DNA of 6,841 nt. Source: Acidobacteriota bacterium (GTDB lineage Bacteria; Acidobacteriota; Terriglobia; Terriglobales; Acidobacteriaceae). The translations under genes and the position numbers were made by a program. Positions 1 to 5,731 of this stretch are shown piece by piece (the first letter of the stretch is position 1; each line of letters opens with the position of its first letter). The notes beneath the pieces were generated by a model. The model ran no database searches, was not told where the DNA came from, and saw nothing but the letters and a program-made list of their open reading frames with translations. The stretch lies in the NCBI GenBank assembly GCA_023441255.1, contig JAEZPW010000007.1, positions 1 to 6,841 of the forward strand. Direction: 5' to 3'.

Positions 1-12
1 CTACACAAGATC

Positions 13-44
13 AGGGCTTCGCGTAATTAGGGCTTCGCGTAGTA
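13..44. repeat. 16-bp imperfect tandem duplication at the 3' end of the VWA gene
   Basis: The units at 13-28 and 29-44 share their first 13 bases exactly (AGGGCTTCGCGTA). The right copy lies in the minus-strand gene and holds its last codons, Tyr-Ala-Lys-Pro; the TAA stop (27-29) sits at the junction. The left copy, shifted by one base in frame, would encode the same Tyr-Ala-Lys-Pro followed by TGA. This looks like a small slippage duplication that left the gene end intact. It is seen directly; the mechanism is inference. Confidence 0.75.
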
Positions 45-992
45 ACCGGCTTTTGCCCTGACCACGACATCTGGACGCGCCACCTTCACTGCGATTGTTC
101 GGAAGGTACCGTCGCGACGACGATTGCTGGCGTGATAGGCAGCTGTATAAAGAGTGCGCAGTTCCCCACCGATCTGCTTGAAGGTGTTATCGAGGTTCGC
201 TCCATTCACCGCGTCGAAATCGACGGCCCCGGTGTCCTGCGCCATACGCTTCATCTCACGTGTCCCGTACTTGTTGCGCGACGTGGGCGTTCCCTTTCGC
301 ATGGTATAGCGAACGCAGTAGACGAGGATGTCTGAGGCTTGGGCGGCGTCGATGGCATCGACAACGTCGTGTGCGCTGGAGTTGTCTTCGCCGTCGCTGA
401 AGACGATCAATGCGCGCCGGCCGCGGTCGGCGTTCGCCAGTTTCTCGGTGGCCGCGTAGTAAATGGCGTCGAACAGCGCCGTGCCTTCGGAACGCTGCTC
501 ATCCGGTCCGAGTTCGGGAAAATCGCGGTTGCCGCGTTCGAACTTTGCGTATGACTCGATGATGTCGCTCGGCGAGGACGTGAGATCGGACACGAGTCGA
601 ACGTGGTTGCCGAAACAGACAAGAAATGCCTGATCCTGTGGCGCCATTACATCCTTGAGGAATTTTTCGAGGTCCCGCCGGTGGTCGCGGAAGAACTTCT
701 CCTGGCTATTGCTGACATCCACGATCAGCCCTACCGTGAGCGGCAGTGTCGAGTTGTCGAAAAAACGGATCTTCTGGGGAACATCGTCCTCGAAGACCTG
801 GACTTCGTCCTGCTTCAAATCCGACACGGCGGAGCCCTGGCCGTTTCGCGCACTGAAGGTCACATTGATCAGGTTCACGTCCGCGCGAAAAGTCGGCGAC
901 TGCGCCTGTGCTGCGACAGCGATGAGAAACAGCACAGTAATCGCGATGACACGATTGCGGCTCTTGCCATCTGAGATTCGCTTGTAAGGCAC
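27..992 (-). CDS. Secreted VWA-domain protein, VWFA-related acidobacterial type
   Basis: A 321-residue exported protein with a von Willebrand factor A fold. I chose the GTG at 992-990 because a GGAGG core lies 5 nt upstream and the protein then opens with a short basic stretch, a hydrophobic core and an AQA cleavage site near residue 30, a classic Sec signal peptide. A GTG at 1022 would add ten residues without a good ribosome site. The metal-ion adhesion site is present: DVSNS at 92-96 (DxSxS), the Thr of GTALFD near 171 and the Asp of SDGED at 199-203. An N-terminal strand region (NLINVTFSARN) precedes the VWA core and a short beta-rich tail ends in GYYAKP. The pattern fits the VWFA-related family expanded in Acidobacteriota (TIGR03436-like), whose role is not established; a periplasmic or surface protein-binding role is inference. 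It is divergent from queG. A TTGACG -35-like box at 1053-1048 has only a poor -10 partner. Confidence 0.85.
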   Translation of the reverse strand: MPYKRISDGKSRNRVIAITVLFLIAVAAQAQSPTFRADVNLINVTFSARNGQGSAVSDLKQDEVQVFEDDVPQKIRFFDNSTLPLTVGLIVDVSNSQEKFFRDHRRDLEKFLKDVMAPQDQAFLVCFGNHVRLVSDLTSSPSDIIESYAKFERGNRDFPELGPDEQRSEGTALFDAIYYAATEKLANADRGRRALIVFSDGEDNSSAHDVVDAIDAAQASDILVYCVRYTMRKGTPTSRNKYGTREMKRMAQDTGAVDFDAVNGANLDNTFKQIGGELRTLYTAAYHASNRRRDGTFRTIAVKVARPDVVVRAKAGYYAKP

Positions 993-1111
993 ATCCCCCT
1001 CCGCCGGGCCGACTCGGCACACTCGTTCGACAGATGTATACGGAATCCGTCAACTTCGGAACGCAGAATTTTATGCGAGACGCTTCCCGGCAGCATCGGG
1101 CCGGAGATAGC

Positions 1112-1117
1112 TACAAT
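1112..1117 (+). promoter_or_regulatory. Candidate -10 box (TACAAT) for queG
   Basis: TACAAT matches the sigma-70 -10 consensus at five of six positions. It sits 12 bp before the GTG start at 1130, which would put transcription initiation about 6 nt from the start codon. No convincing -35 element is visible 16-18 bp upstream. The call rests on the hexamer and on a similar arrangement before the yihY gene of this window. Confidence 0.35.
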
Positions 1118-1129
1118 AGTAGGACCGCT

Positions 1130-2242
1130 GTGCCGAGCATCTCCCAACTCGAAGAACTCGTGAGGCGCACCGCAGCCGAGGCCGGATTCGATCTGGCCGG
1201 CATCGCTCCGGTTGAAGACCTGCAGGAACTCGAGTACTTCCCGGCGTGGATCGCCGAGGGACGTCATGGCGAGATGCGCTACATGGAGGCGCGCGACGAC
1301 CAGGGACGCCTGAAGCGGGCATCCTTGCAGAACACGGCACCGTGGGCAAAGTCGGTGGTTGTCTGCGCGATGAACTACAACACGGCGCAGCCATATTCGA
1401 CAGATACGTATGAGGCTTCGCGCGGCTGGATCTCGCGCTACGCCTGGGGACAGAGCGATTACCACGACGTAATACTGCCCCGTCTGCGACAGATCGAGTC
1501 CCGCCTGCGCGAGAGTGCCGGAGACATTCACACCTGGTGCTACGTGGATACGGGACCGGTGGTTGAGCGGGTGCTGGCGCGTTATGCCGGAATCGGCTGG
1601 ATCGGCAAGAATGCGTGCATCATCAACCAGCAGCTCGGGTCGTGGCTATTCCTGGGCGTGATTCTCACCTCGCTGGAACTGCAACCCGATCTTCCCGCAC
1701 CAGATCGTTGTGGTACGTGCACACGCTGCCTCGATGCGTGCCCCACCCAGGCGTTCATGAGTCCGGGCAAGGTTGACGCCACACGCTGCATCTCGTATCT
1801 CACGATCGAAAAACGAGGAGCCATTCCCGAAGACCTGCGGCCGGGGATGGGGCGTCACGTCTTCGGCTGCGACATCTGCCAGGACGTGTGCCCGTGGAAC
1901 ACTCGCGCCGCCTCGCGCCGGGCGGTCAGCACACAACCTGAGTTTCAGGCAAGGCCCGGCCTGGTGGACCCAAGCCTCGATCACCTGGTGAACATGAGCG
2001 AGGAAGACTTCCGCGAACAGTTCCGCGGCTCTCCTATCAAGCGAGCTAAGCGAAGTGGCCTGCGACGAAATGCAGTGATCGCAATGGGAAACAGCGGCGA
2101 TGCGAGTTTCCTGCCGACGCTGAGAAATTTTGCCGAAGACGACTCCGATCCCGTTATGGCCGAGCACGCCTGCTGGGCCATTCAGCGTATCGAACAAGTC
2201 CGCCCGGAAAAGCAGGCGAGCGTATCTTACGCGGCGGAGTAG
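1130..2242 (+). CDS. queG: Epoxyqueuosine reductase QueG
   Basis: QueG is a cytoplasmic cobalamin- and iron-sulfur-dependent enzyme that reduces epoxyqueuosine to queuosine at position 34 of GUN-anticodon tRNAs, the last step of queuosine synthesis. With the GTG at 1130 the protein has 370 residues, close to family length, and begins PSISQLEELVRRTAAEAGFDLAGIAPV, the usual QueG opening; the frame is open back to an ATG at 1034 but those 32 residues look non-homologous. The N-terminal catalytic region carries DTGPVVER at 140-147, whose Asp is the proposed proton donor, followed by GIGWIGKN. Eight cysteines suit two [4Fe-4S] clusters: C194, C197, C200, C204, C220, C247, C250 and C254 (CGTCTRCLDACP and CDICQDVCPW). 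A HEAT-like tail at about 308-355 begins RGSPIKRAKRSGLRRNA. A weak AGGA lies 5 nt before the start. No other queuosine gene is in the window. The function is secure; the start is less so. Confidence 0.93.
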   Translation: MPSISQLEELVRRTAAEAGFDLAGIAPVEDLQELEYFPAWIAEGRHGEMRYMEARDDQGRLKRASLQNTAPWAKSVVVCAMNYNTAQPYSTDTYEASRGWISRYAWGQSDYHDVILPRLRQIESRLRESAGDIHTWCYVDTGPVVERVLARYAGIGWIGKNACIINQQLGSWLFLGVILTSLELQPDLPAPDRCGTCTRCLDACPTQAFMSPGKVDATRCISYLTIEKRGAIPEDLRPGMGRHVFGCDICQDVCPWNTRAASRRAVSTQPEFQARPGLVDPSLDHLVNMSEEDFREQFRGSPIKRAKRSGLRRNAVIAMGNSGDASFLPTLRNFAEDDSDPVMAEHACWAIQRIEQVRPEKQASVSYAAE

Positions 2243-2309
2243 CAGAAATTACATCTGCGGCCTGTCGTGGCATCCACAGCCCAGGTCAGAAAGCCCCAAA
2301 AAACGCGAT

Positions 2310-2327
2310 GTAAGTAAACACTTACTT
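2310..2327. promoter_or_regulatory. Overlapping palindromes, candidate repressor operator
   Basis: Two perfect inverted repeats overlap, offset by two bases: GTAAGT-AAAC-ACTTAC at 2310-2325 and AAGTAA-ACAC-TTACTT at 2312-2327. AT-rich sites of the GTAAGT/ACTTAC type are typical of TetR-family operators. The site directly abuts a TTGGCA -35-like box at 2328, where a bound repressor would block RNA polymerase. No regulator gene lies in the window, so the protein that would bind is unknown. The palindromes are seen directly; the operator role is inference. Confidence 0.45.
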
Positions 2328-2355
2328 TTGGCAATCATCGTGCTGTACCTATGCC
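2328..2355 (+). promoter_or_regulatory. Candidate promoter for the glycine-zipper gene
   Basis: TTGGCA at 2328-2333 is followed after 16 bp by TATGCC at 2350-2355, a fair -35 and a poor -10. It would give a leader of about 135 nt before the ATG at 2499. Its main support is its position immediately beside the palindromic site at 2310-2327. Confidence 0.25.
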
Positions 2356-2494
2356 CGTGATCGCGTTCGCGACGGGGAGCGGTGACAAACTCCCGAGGCG
2401 CATCGCGGTCAACCCGGCGCCAGCCAAGGGAGGGAGCGCCGGGGTGGCAATAATCAGCGGTAAGAATCAGGGCCGAACCAGGACCGGAGGGTGA
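2351..2494 (+). CDS. Possible small upstream ORF, 47 codons
   Basis: An ATG-initiated frame runs from 2351 to a TGA at 2492-2494, four bases before the ATG of the glycine-zipper gene. The peptide opens MPVIAFATGSGDKLPRR and is rich in Gly, Ala and basic residues. I do not recognise it. In its favour, third codon positions are richer in G+C (about 79%) than first or second positions, and the stop is placed where translational coupling would be possible. Against it, there is no Shine-Dalgarno before the ATG, the region is GC-rich enough to hold such a frame by chance, and the suggested -10 box overlaps its start. It may be a leader peptide or only a chance frame over a structured RNA. Confidence 0.2.
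   Translation: MPVIAFATGSGDKLPRRIAVNPAPAKGGSAGVAIISGKNQGRTRTGG
2375..2443 (+). other. GC-rich structured leader before the glycine-zipper gene
   Basis: Two hairpins are visible. GGGAG pairs with CTCCC around a ten-base loop at about 2376-2395. CCCGGCGC (2413-2420) pairs perfectly with GCGCCGGG (2436-2443) around a 15-base purine-rich loop. The second is a strong eight-pair G/C helix. No U-run follows it, so it is not an intrinsic terminator. I compared the stretch by eye with SAM-I, c-di-AMP, c-di-GMP, TPP and SRP RNA consensus patterns and none fits well. Confidence 0.35.
2486..2490 (+). promoter_or_regulatory. Ribosome binding site of the glycine-zipper gene
   Basis: GGAGG lies 8 nt before the ATG at 2499 and fixes that start. 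It falls inside the last codons of the possible small ORF at 2351-2494, so ribosomes reading that ORF would cover or expose it. Confidence 0.75.
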
Positions 2495-2498
2495 TCAG

Positions 2499-2960
2499 AT
2501 GTCCAGTATTTGGCGTACCGTCGTCGTTACAGCTCTTCTGACTGCATTGGGAGTTTCAGCACTAGCATATTTCGTCGGACCAAGACTGATGAATCCCACA
2601 TCAGCGAGCGACGCGATGAATTTGCAGCCGGCAATATACAACGGCGCAGCGCAGTCCGACTTTTCACAGAACAGCATGTCCAGCACCGACCAGAGCACGA
2701 CACAGCCGCAGTTGGCGCGCCGTTCCTCTTCCAGCACTACGCGCAATGTCAGCAATGAGCGCGTCGTCAATCGCACGACGTACGTCGAGCGTACGCGGAA
2801 TCACAGATCCACCGGTAAATCGGTCGCCATCGTGGCCGGCTCGGCCGGAACGGGTGCAGCAATCGGCGCCATAGCGGGTGGTGGCAAGGGTGCCGGTATC
2901 GGAGCTCTCGCGGGCGGCGCCGCAGGTTTGGTTTACGACCGCCTGACGGCAAACAAGTAG
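2499..2960 (+). CDS. Small membrane protein with C-terminal glycine zipper
   Basis: The product is 153 residues. It starts at an ATG with GGAGG 8 nt upstream. Residues 5-27 are one hydrophobic segment (IWRTVVVTALLTALGVSALAYFVG), an uncleaved anchor or signal peptide with no clear cleavage site or lipobox. Residues 32-105 are a polar, low-complexity linker rich in Ser, Thr, Asn and Gln, then Arg. Residues 108-146 form a glycine zipper, with small residues spaced as in AGSAGTGAAIGAIAGGGKGAGIGALAGGAAG, like the YMGG and Gly-zipper_Omp type tails of outer-membrane and stress-related proteins. Such segments pack as tight transmembrane helix hairpins. The protein is probably in the envelope; its role is unknown. 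It is a single-gene unit, with an operator-like palindrome and structured leader before it and an intrinsic terminator behind it, which suggests it is regulated on its own. Confidence 0.8.
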   Translation: MSSIWRTVVVTALLTALGVSALAYFVGPRLMNPTSASDAMNLQPAIYNGAAQSDFSQNSMSSTDQSTTQPQLARRSSSSTTRNVSNERVVNRTTYVERTRNHRSTGKSVAIVAGSAGTGAAIGAIAGGGKGAGIGALAGGAAGLVYDRLTANK

Positions 2961-2992
2961 ATTTTTTCGCGGTCATTGACCCGAACTCCCCA

Positions 2993-3028
2993 GCCCTCTG
3001 CTTCCCGGCAGAGGGCATTTTTTCTTTT
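2993..3028 (+). terminator. Intrinsic terminator after the glycine-zipper gene
   Basis: GCCCTCTGC (2993-3001) pairs perfectly with GCAGAGGGC (3008-3016) around the six-base loop TTCCCG, followed by ATTTTTTCTTTT. This is a nine-pair stem with a long U-run, 32 nt after the stop codon, and separates this gene from the TPR gene downstream. Confidence 0.93.
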
Positions 3029-3051
3029 CAGCAGCAACTTTGAACTCCGCA

Positions 3052-3060
3052 TGTTAGGAT
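3052..3060 (+). promoter_or_regulatory. Candidate extended -10 promoter of the TPR peptidase gene
   Basis: TGTTAGGAT has the extended -10 arrangement (TG, one base, then TAGGAT at 3055-3060). It lies just after the preceding terminator and would give a leader of about 30 nt. No correctly spaced -35 box is visible, which an extended -10 can tolerate. Confidence 0.35.
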
Positions 3061-3098
3061 GCCGCCGTTTCCCTTTGTGAACAGCTGGAGGCCCATCC

Positions 3099-4922
3099 AT
3101 GCGGAACCTTGTCCGCTTTCTTTCGCTTGTCGTCGCGATTCTCGCATCGGCAACTCCTGGGGCCGCTGCGGAACAGGCATGGGTAGAGGTCCGCTCGCCC
3201 CACTTTTCAGTCGTGACAGACGGCGGAGAAAAACGTGGCCGGGAGGTGGCGCTCCGGTTCGAGCAGATGCGCACGATCTTCGGGACCCTATTCACGAAGG
3301 TGAACGTCAACATCCCCGTTCCTCTGCAGATCATCGCGTTCCGCAACCAGAAGGAACTGCGTGCGAACGCTCCTCTGTTCAACGGCAAGCCAATTGAGCT
3401 TTCGGGCTACTACCAGATGGGCGAAGACCGCAACTTCATCCTGCTGGACCTTTCGTCGAACAACGCGTACGAGGCGGTTTTCCACGAATACGCACACCTT
3501 CTTCTGAATGGAAACTTCCCGCGCACACCACTGTGGTTCGATGAAGGTTTTGCCGAGTACTACTCGACGATCAAGATTTTGGGGAAGGATGTCGTAATAG
3601 GCGATGCGGCCGAGGGACGGATGCAGTATCTCTACAGCAACCGGATCAACACACTTCAGCTGTTCAGTGTCGTGCACGAGTCAAAGGAATACAACGTCAG
3701 CGGCGGGGATCGCCAGAACGTCTACGCGCATTCGTGGCTCATGGTGCATTACCTGTTCGACGCGAAGAAGTTGAACGAAGCGAATGCCTACTTCGACCTG
3801 GTCAGGAAGAATGTCCCCGTTGATGAGGCGATCAAACGCGCGTTCGGCGTGGAAGCCAAAGAGTTGGACAAAACCGTGGATGCGTTTTATCGCTCCGGCA
3901 AGCTGATGAAGGGCACGATGAAGGCGCCGCAGGGCGTCAGTGATGTTGAGTTCGAGGCACATCCGCTCTCTGCACTGGATATGCGGGCAATGATCGCGGA
4001 CCTTCATCTGCACTCCCCGGATTACCAGGAACAGGCCGTAACGGAGTTCGAGGCGGTACTGCAGGAAGACGGCAACAACGCGGCTGCTCATCGAGGGTTG
4101 GGCTACGCGTATCTTCGAAAGAATCAGATGGACAAGGCCCGAGAGCACTTCAGTAGAGCCGCTTCCCTCAATTCCACAGATGCTCGGGTGCACTACTATT
4201 CGGCGCTGCTCTTGAACCACCAGGGATTCAGTGATGACCGCGACGAGGCTATGCGTGAAATGAAATCGGAGTTGGAGAAGGCAATTGCCCTAGATCCGGG
4301 ATTTGCCGATTCCTATAGCCTGCTGGCCTTTGTCCAGATGGCGACCGGTGATAAGGACGAGGCCATGCAATCGCTTCGAAAGGCGCTTCAGCTGAATCCG
4401 CGCAACGAGAACTACCAGTTGAACATGGCCCGATACCTTGCCGCCGACGACAAGTTAGACGAAGCCGAAAGCTTGCTCAAGTCGCTGAAGGGCAGCGACA
4501 ATCCGCAAACGGAGAGCATGGCAGAGTCGCAGCTGCGGTGGATCGCGGAGTCACGGCAGCGCCGGATTGAACTGCAGGAGCGCATCAAGCGCACGGAAGA
4601 GAGCTCTTCCGCGGCTTTCGATGTGGACGAGACCCGGGAAACCGAAAGCGGGCAGAGCGTCGCTGAAGTGAACGTCCCGCTCAAGCCCGCCAGGTTTCTC
4701 AAAGGCCGGCTCACTTCAGTGCAATGCAACGAAGATGGCTCCGCAGTGCTGACGATTGCTTCGGGGAAATCAAACTGGCGTATGCGGACGCATAATCGAA
4801 CTCGTCTGGTGCTGATCGGCGCCGATACGTTCTCCTGCGATTGGAGAAACAAGAACGTCGGGGTGAACTACGTTCCGTCTGCGGAATCGCAGGGCAGTCT
4901 GATCTCGCTAGAACTGCAATAG
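3099..4922 (+). CDS. Exported TPR protein with gluzincin-type peptidase domain
   Basis: The product is 607 residues. The ATG at 3099 has GGAGG 7 nt upstream and opens a signal peptide with likely cleavage after GAAA (residue 24), so it acts outside the cytoplasm. Residues 28-265 resemble peptidase-MA-like/DUF1570 proteins: an SPHFSVVTD strand, then the zinc motif HEYAH at 129-133 and WFDEGFAEYY at 146-155, where E149 should be the third metal ligand. All three ligands and the catalytic E130 are present, so it could be an active metallopeptidase; the substrate is unknown. Tetratricopeptide repeats fill about 293-466, including NNAAAHRGLGYAYLRKNQMDKAREHF and ADSYSLLAFVQMATGDKDEAMQSLRKALQLNP. 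A charged, probably helical stretch follows at 475-505. A beta-rich C-terminal domain (530-607) carries two cysteines, C543 and C580 (FSCDWRNKNVGVNY). It stands alone between a terminator upstream and the convergent csp gene. Confidence 0.87.
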   Translation: MRNLVRFLSLVVAILASATPGAAAEQAWVEVRSPHFSVVTDGGEKRGREVALRFEQMRTIFGTLFTKVNVNIPVPLQIIAFRNQKELRANAPLFNGKPIELSGYYQMGEDRNFILLDLSSNNAYEAVFHEYAHLLLNGNFPRTPLWFDEGFAEYYSTIKILGKDVVIGDAAEGRMQYLYSNRINTLQLFSVVHESKEYNVSGGDRQNVYAHSWLMVHYLFDAKKLNEANAYFDLVRKNVPVDEAIKRAFGVEAKELDKTVDAFYRSGKLMKGTMKAPQGVSDVEFEAHPLSALDMRAMIADLHLHSPDYQEQAVTEFEAVLQEDGNNAAAHRGLGYAYLRKNQMDKAREHFSRAASLNSTDARVHYYSALLLNHQGFSDDRDEAMREMKSELEKAIALDPGFADSYSLLAFVQMATGDKDEAMQSLRKALQLNPRNENYQLNMARYLAADDKLDEAESLLKSLKGSDNPQTESMAESQLRWIAESRQRRIELQERIKRTEESSSAAFDVDETRETESGQSVAEVNVPLKPARFLKGRLTSVQCNEDGSAVLTIASGKSNWRMRTHNRTRLVLIGADTFSCDWRNKNVGVNYVPSAESQGSLISLELQ

Positions 4923-4942
4923 CACGGTTCGACGACGGAAAC

Positions 4943-4969
4943 GGAAAACCCTCCCGTTTCGGGGAGGGT
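4943..4969 (-). terminator. Intrinsic terminator of the csp gene
   Basis: ACCCTCCC (4948-4955) pairs with GGGAGGGT (4962-4969) around six bases. Read on the minus strand the stem is followed by TTTTCCGTTT, a broken U-run, which fits termination of the csp message. On the plus strand the stem is followed by CAACGCGG, so any termination of the convergent TPR gene here would be weaker. Confidence 0.7.
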
Positions 4970-5015
4970 CAACGCGGATTGGGTCCCAGCGCACTCCGCT
5001 ATGCGCGATCGCCGA

Positions 5016-5225
5016 TTACGCAATGCCGCGGACGACGTTTGCTGCCTGGTAGCCTTTGGGGCCCTTCAGCAGGTCGAACTCGACCATTTCGCCTTCGTTC
5101 AGCGTGCGATAACCGTTCTCCTGGATCGCGGAGAAATGCACAAAAACATCTTCGCCAGTAGAGCGCTGGATGAAACCATAGCCTTTGGCGCCATTAAACC
5201 ACTTGACCGTACCCTTCTCTCTCAC
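5016..5225 (-). CDS. CspA-family cold shock protein
   Basis: A 69-residue single cold-shock domain, full length for the family. It binds single-stranded RNA and DNA and acts as an RNA chaperone in the cytoplasm. Both RNA-binding motifs are intact: KGYGFIQ (RNP1, residues 14-20) and VFVHFSAI (RNP2, 27-34). The opening GTVKWFNGAKGYGFI and the ending GPKGYQAANV are diagnostic. It starts with GTG at 5225-5223, preceded 7 nt upstream by a strong AAAGGAG; there is no in-frame ATG alternative. The gene is convergent with the TPR peptidase, has its own terminator (4943-4969), and faces a long gene-free upstream stretch that probably holds a structured leader. The family has many paralogues, so I give no symbol; whether it is cold-induced or constitutive cannot be read from the sequence. 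Confidence 0.95.
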   Translation of the reverse strand: MREKGTVKWFNGAKGYGFIQRSTGEDVFVHFSAIQENGYRTLNEGEMVEFDLLKGPKGYQAANVVRGIA

Positions 5226-5384
5226 AACAGTACTCCTTTCGCCTCTGCGTCATCGCGCAGGAATGAAGTCAGATTCTCTCCAGCCCCGGTCTCCGTGGCG
5301 CTCCAGCTTACTGTCTCGCCCCGGAAGCACGGCAGGAGAGAAAAGAGTTGTTGCCGAGACTTGCAGCGCCCGCCCAAATGAATA

Positions 5385-5449
5385 GGGCTCCTGAGCGCAG
5401 CGTCCACCCGATACCTGTATAGGTTCGTTGGAGCTGAACTCCGGAGCCC
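5385..5449 (-). other. Multi-branched inverted repeat in the probable csp leader
   Basis: GGGCTCC (5385-5391) is the exact inverse complement of GGAGCCC (5443-5449). Between them lie two small hairpins: ACCT-GTAT-AGGT (5413-5424) and GGAG-CTGAA-CTCC (5430-5442). The second abuts the closing stem, so the two could stack coaxially. The whole is a compact 65-nt junction, 160-225 nt upstream of the csp start. The pairings are seen; the RNA function and the strand are inference. It matches no riboswitch class I can recall. Confidence 0.3.
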
Positions 5450-5467
5450 GAATCTCTGTGCGTTTCG

Positions 5468-5494
5468 GCTTAACTGCGAGTACACAAACATCAA
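5468..5494 (-). promoter_or_regulatory. Weak candidate promoter for csp
   Basis: On the minus strand TTGATG (5494-5489) is followed after 15 bp by TTAAGC (5473-5468). The -35 is fair, the -10 poor and the spacing short. It would start the message near 5460, just before the inverted repeat at 5385-5449, giving a leader of about 235 nt. It is offered mainly because of that position. Confidence 0.2.
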
Positions 5495-5709
5495 CCCAAA
5501 TCCGCTGACCAATTGACCCGTATGGAGCACCCTGTTTGCAGCCGATGCTCTACGAGCGATGGCATCATAAGCAGGAACTTACGTCCGTGCAAGCAAAATA
5601 TGTCACTAAATGCGCAACCTTTCCCACCTTAAGTAACCTGCCGTGTCAGCCGTTCGTCCCAGAGATACCACTTCCTTCTGCGAAATACGCTCATCTTGGC
5701 CAGCTACTC

Positions 5710-5718
5710 TGCTACGAT
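5710..5718 (+). promoter_or_regulatory. Candidate extended -10 box for the yihY gene
   Basis: TGCTACGAT contains the extended -10 TG and a TACGAT hexamer (5713-5718), 13 bp before the ATG at 5732. No -35 box is evident at 16-18 bp. Initiation about 7 nt downstream would leave almost no leader, which fits the absence of a Shine-Dalgarno sequence. Confidence 0.35.
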
Positions 5719-5731
5719 GGCTCTTCCAGCC

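Larger units (their letters stand above)
5226..5731. other. Gene-free stretch between csp and the yihY gene
   Basis: No frame here looks coding. The left half (5226-5450) is GC-rich, contains the AAAGGAG ribosome site of csp (about 5233-5239), a five-pair hairpin CTGCG/CGCAG at 5245-5260 just upstream of it, and the inverted repeat at 5385-5449. The right half (about 5455-5700) is less GC-rich and has no recognisable repeat, RNA gene or strong promoter. The yihY -10-like box lies at the right edge. Confidence 0.6.

Noticed and set aside
1034..1129. N-terminal extension of QueG from the ATG at 1034
   Set aside because: No ribosome site, residues do not resemble the family opening, and a -10-like box lies inside it. 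The GTG at 1130 gives the normal length.
2242..2258. Hairpin GCAGA/TCTGC at the queG stop as a terminator
   Set aside because: Only five pairs and no T-run follows.
2401..2475. Possible SAM-type riboswitch, from ACCCGGC...CCAGCC and GGUGGCAAU segments
   Set aside because: The P1 helix, the kink-turn bases and the GAUGAG closing strand are missing, and the downstream gene is not linked to methionine metabolism.
2468..2498. Resemblance to the SRP RNA tip (CCAGGACCGGAGGG)
   Set aside because: The conserved apical loop and flanking helix of SRP RNA cannot be formed, and the match is mostly the ribosome site.
2776..2787. Perfect 12-bp palindrome CGACGTACGTCG
   Set aside because: It lies inside the glycine-zipper coding frame, is isolated, and is explained by the codons there.
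3681..4220. Long antisense frame opposite the TPR peptidase gene
   Set aside because: It is a mirror of the codon bias of the real gene, with no ribosome site or recognisable domain. The same applies to the other long antisense frames over queG and yihY.
5222..5530. Minus-strand frame of about 100 codons upstream of csp
   Set aside because: It overlaps the csp start and ribosome site, has no ribosome site of its own, and its composition looks non-coding.
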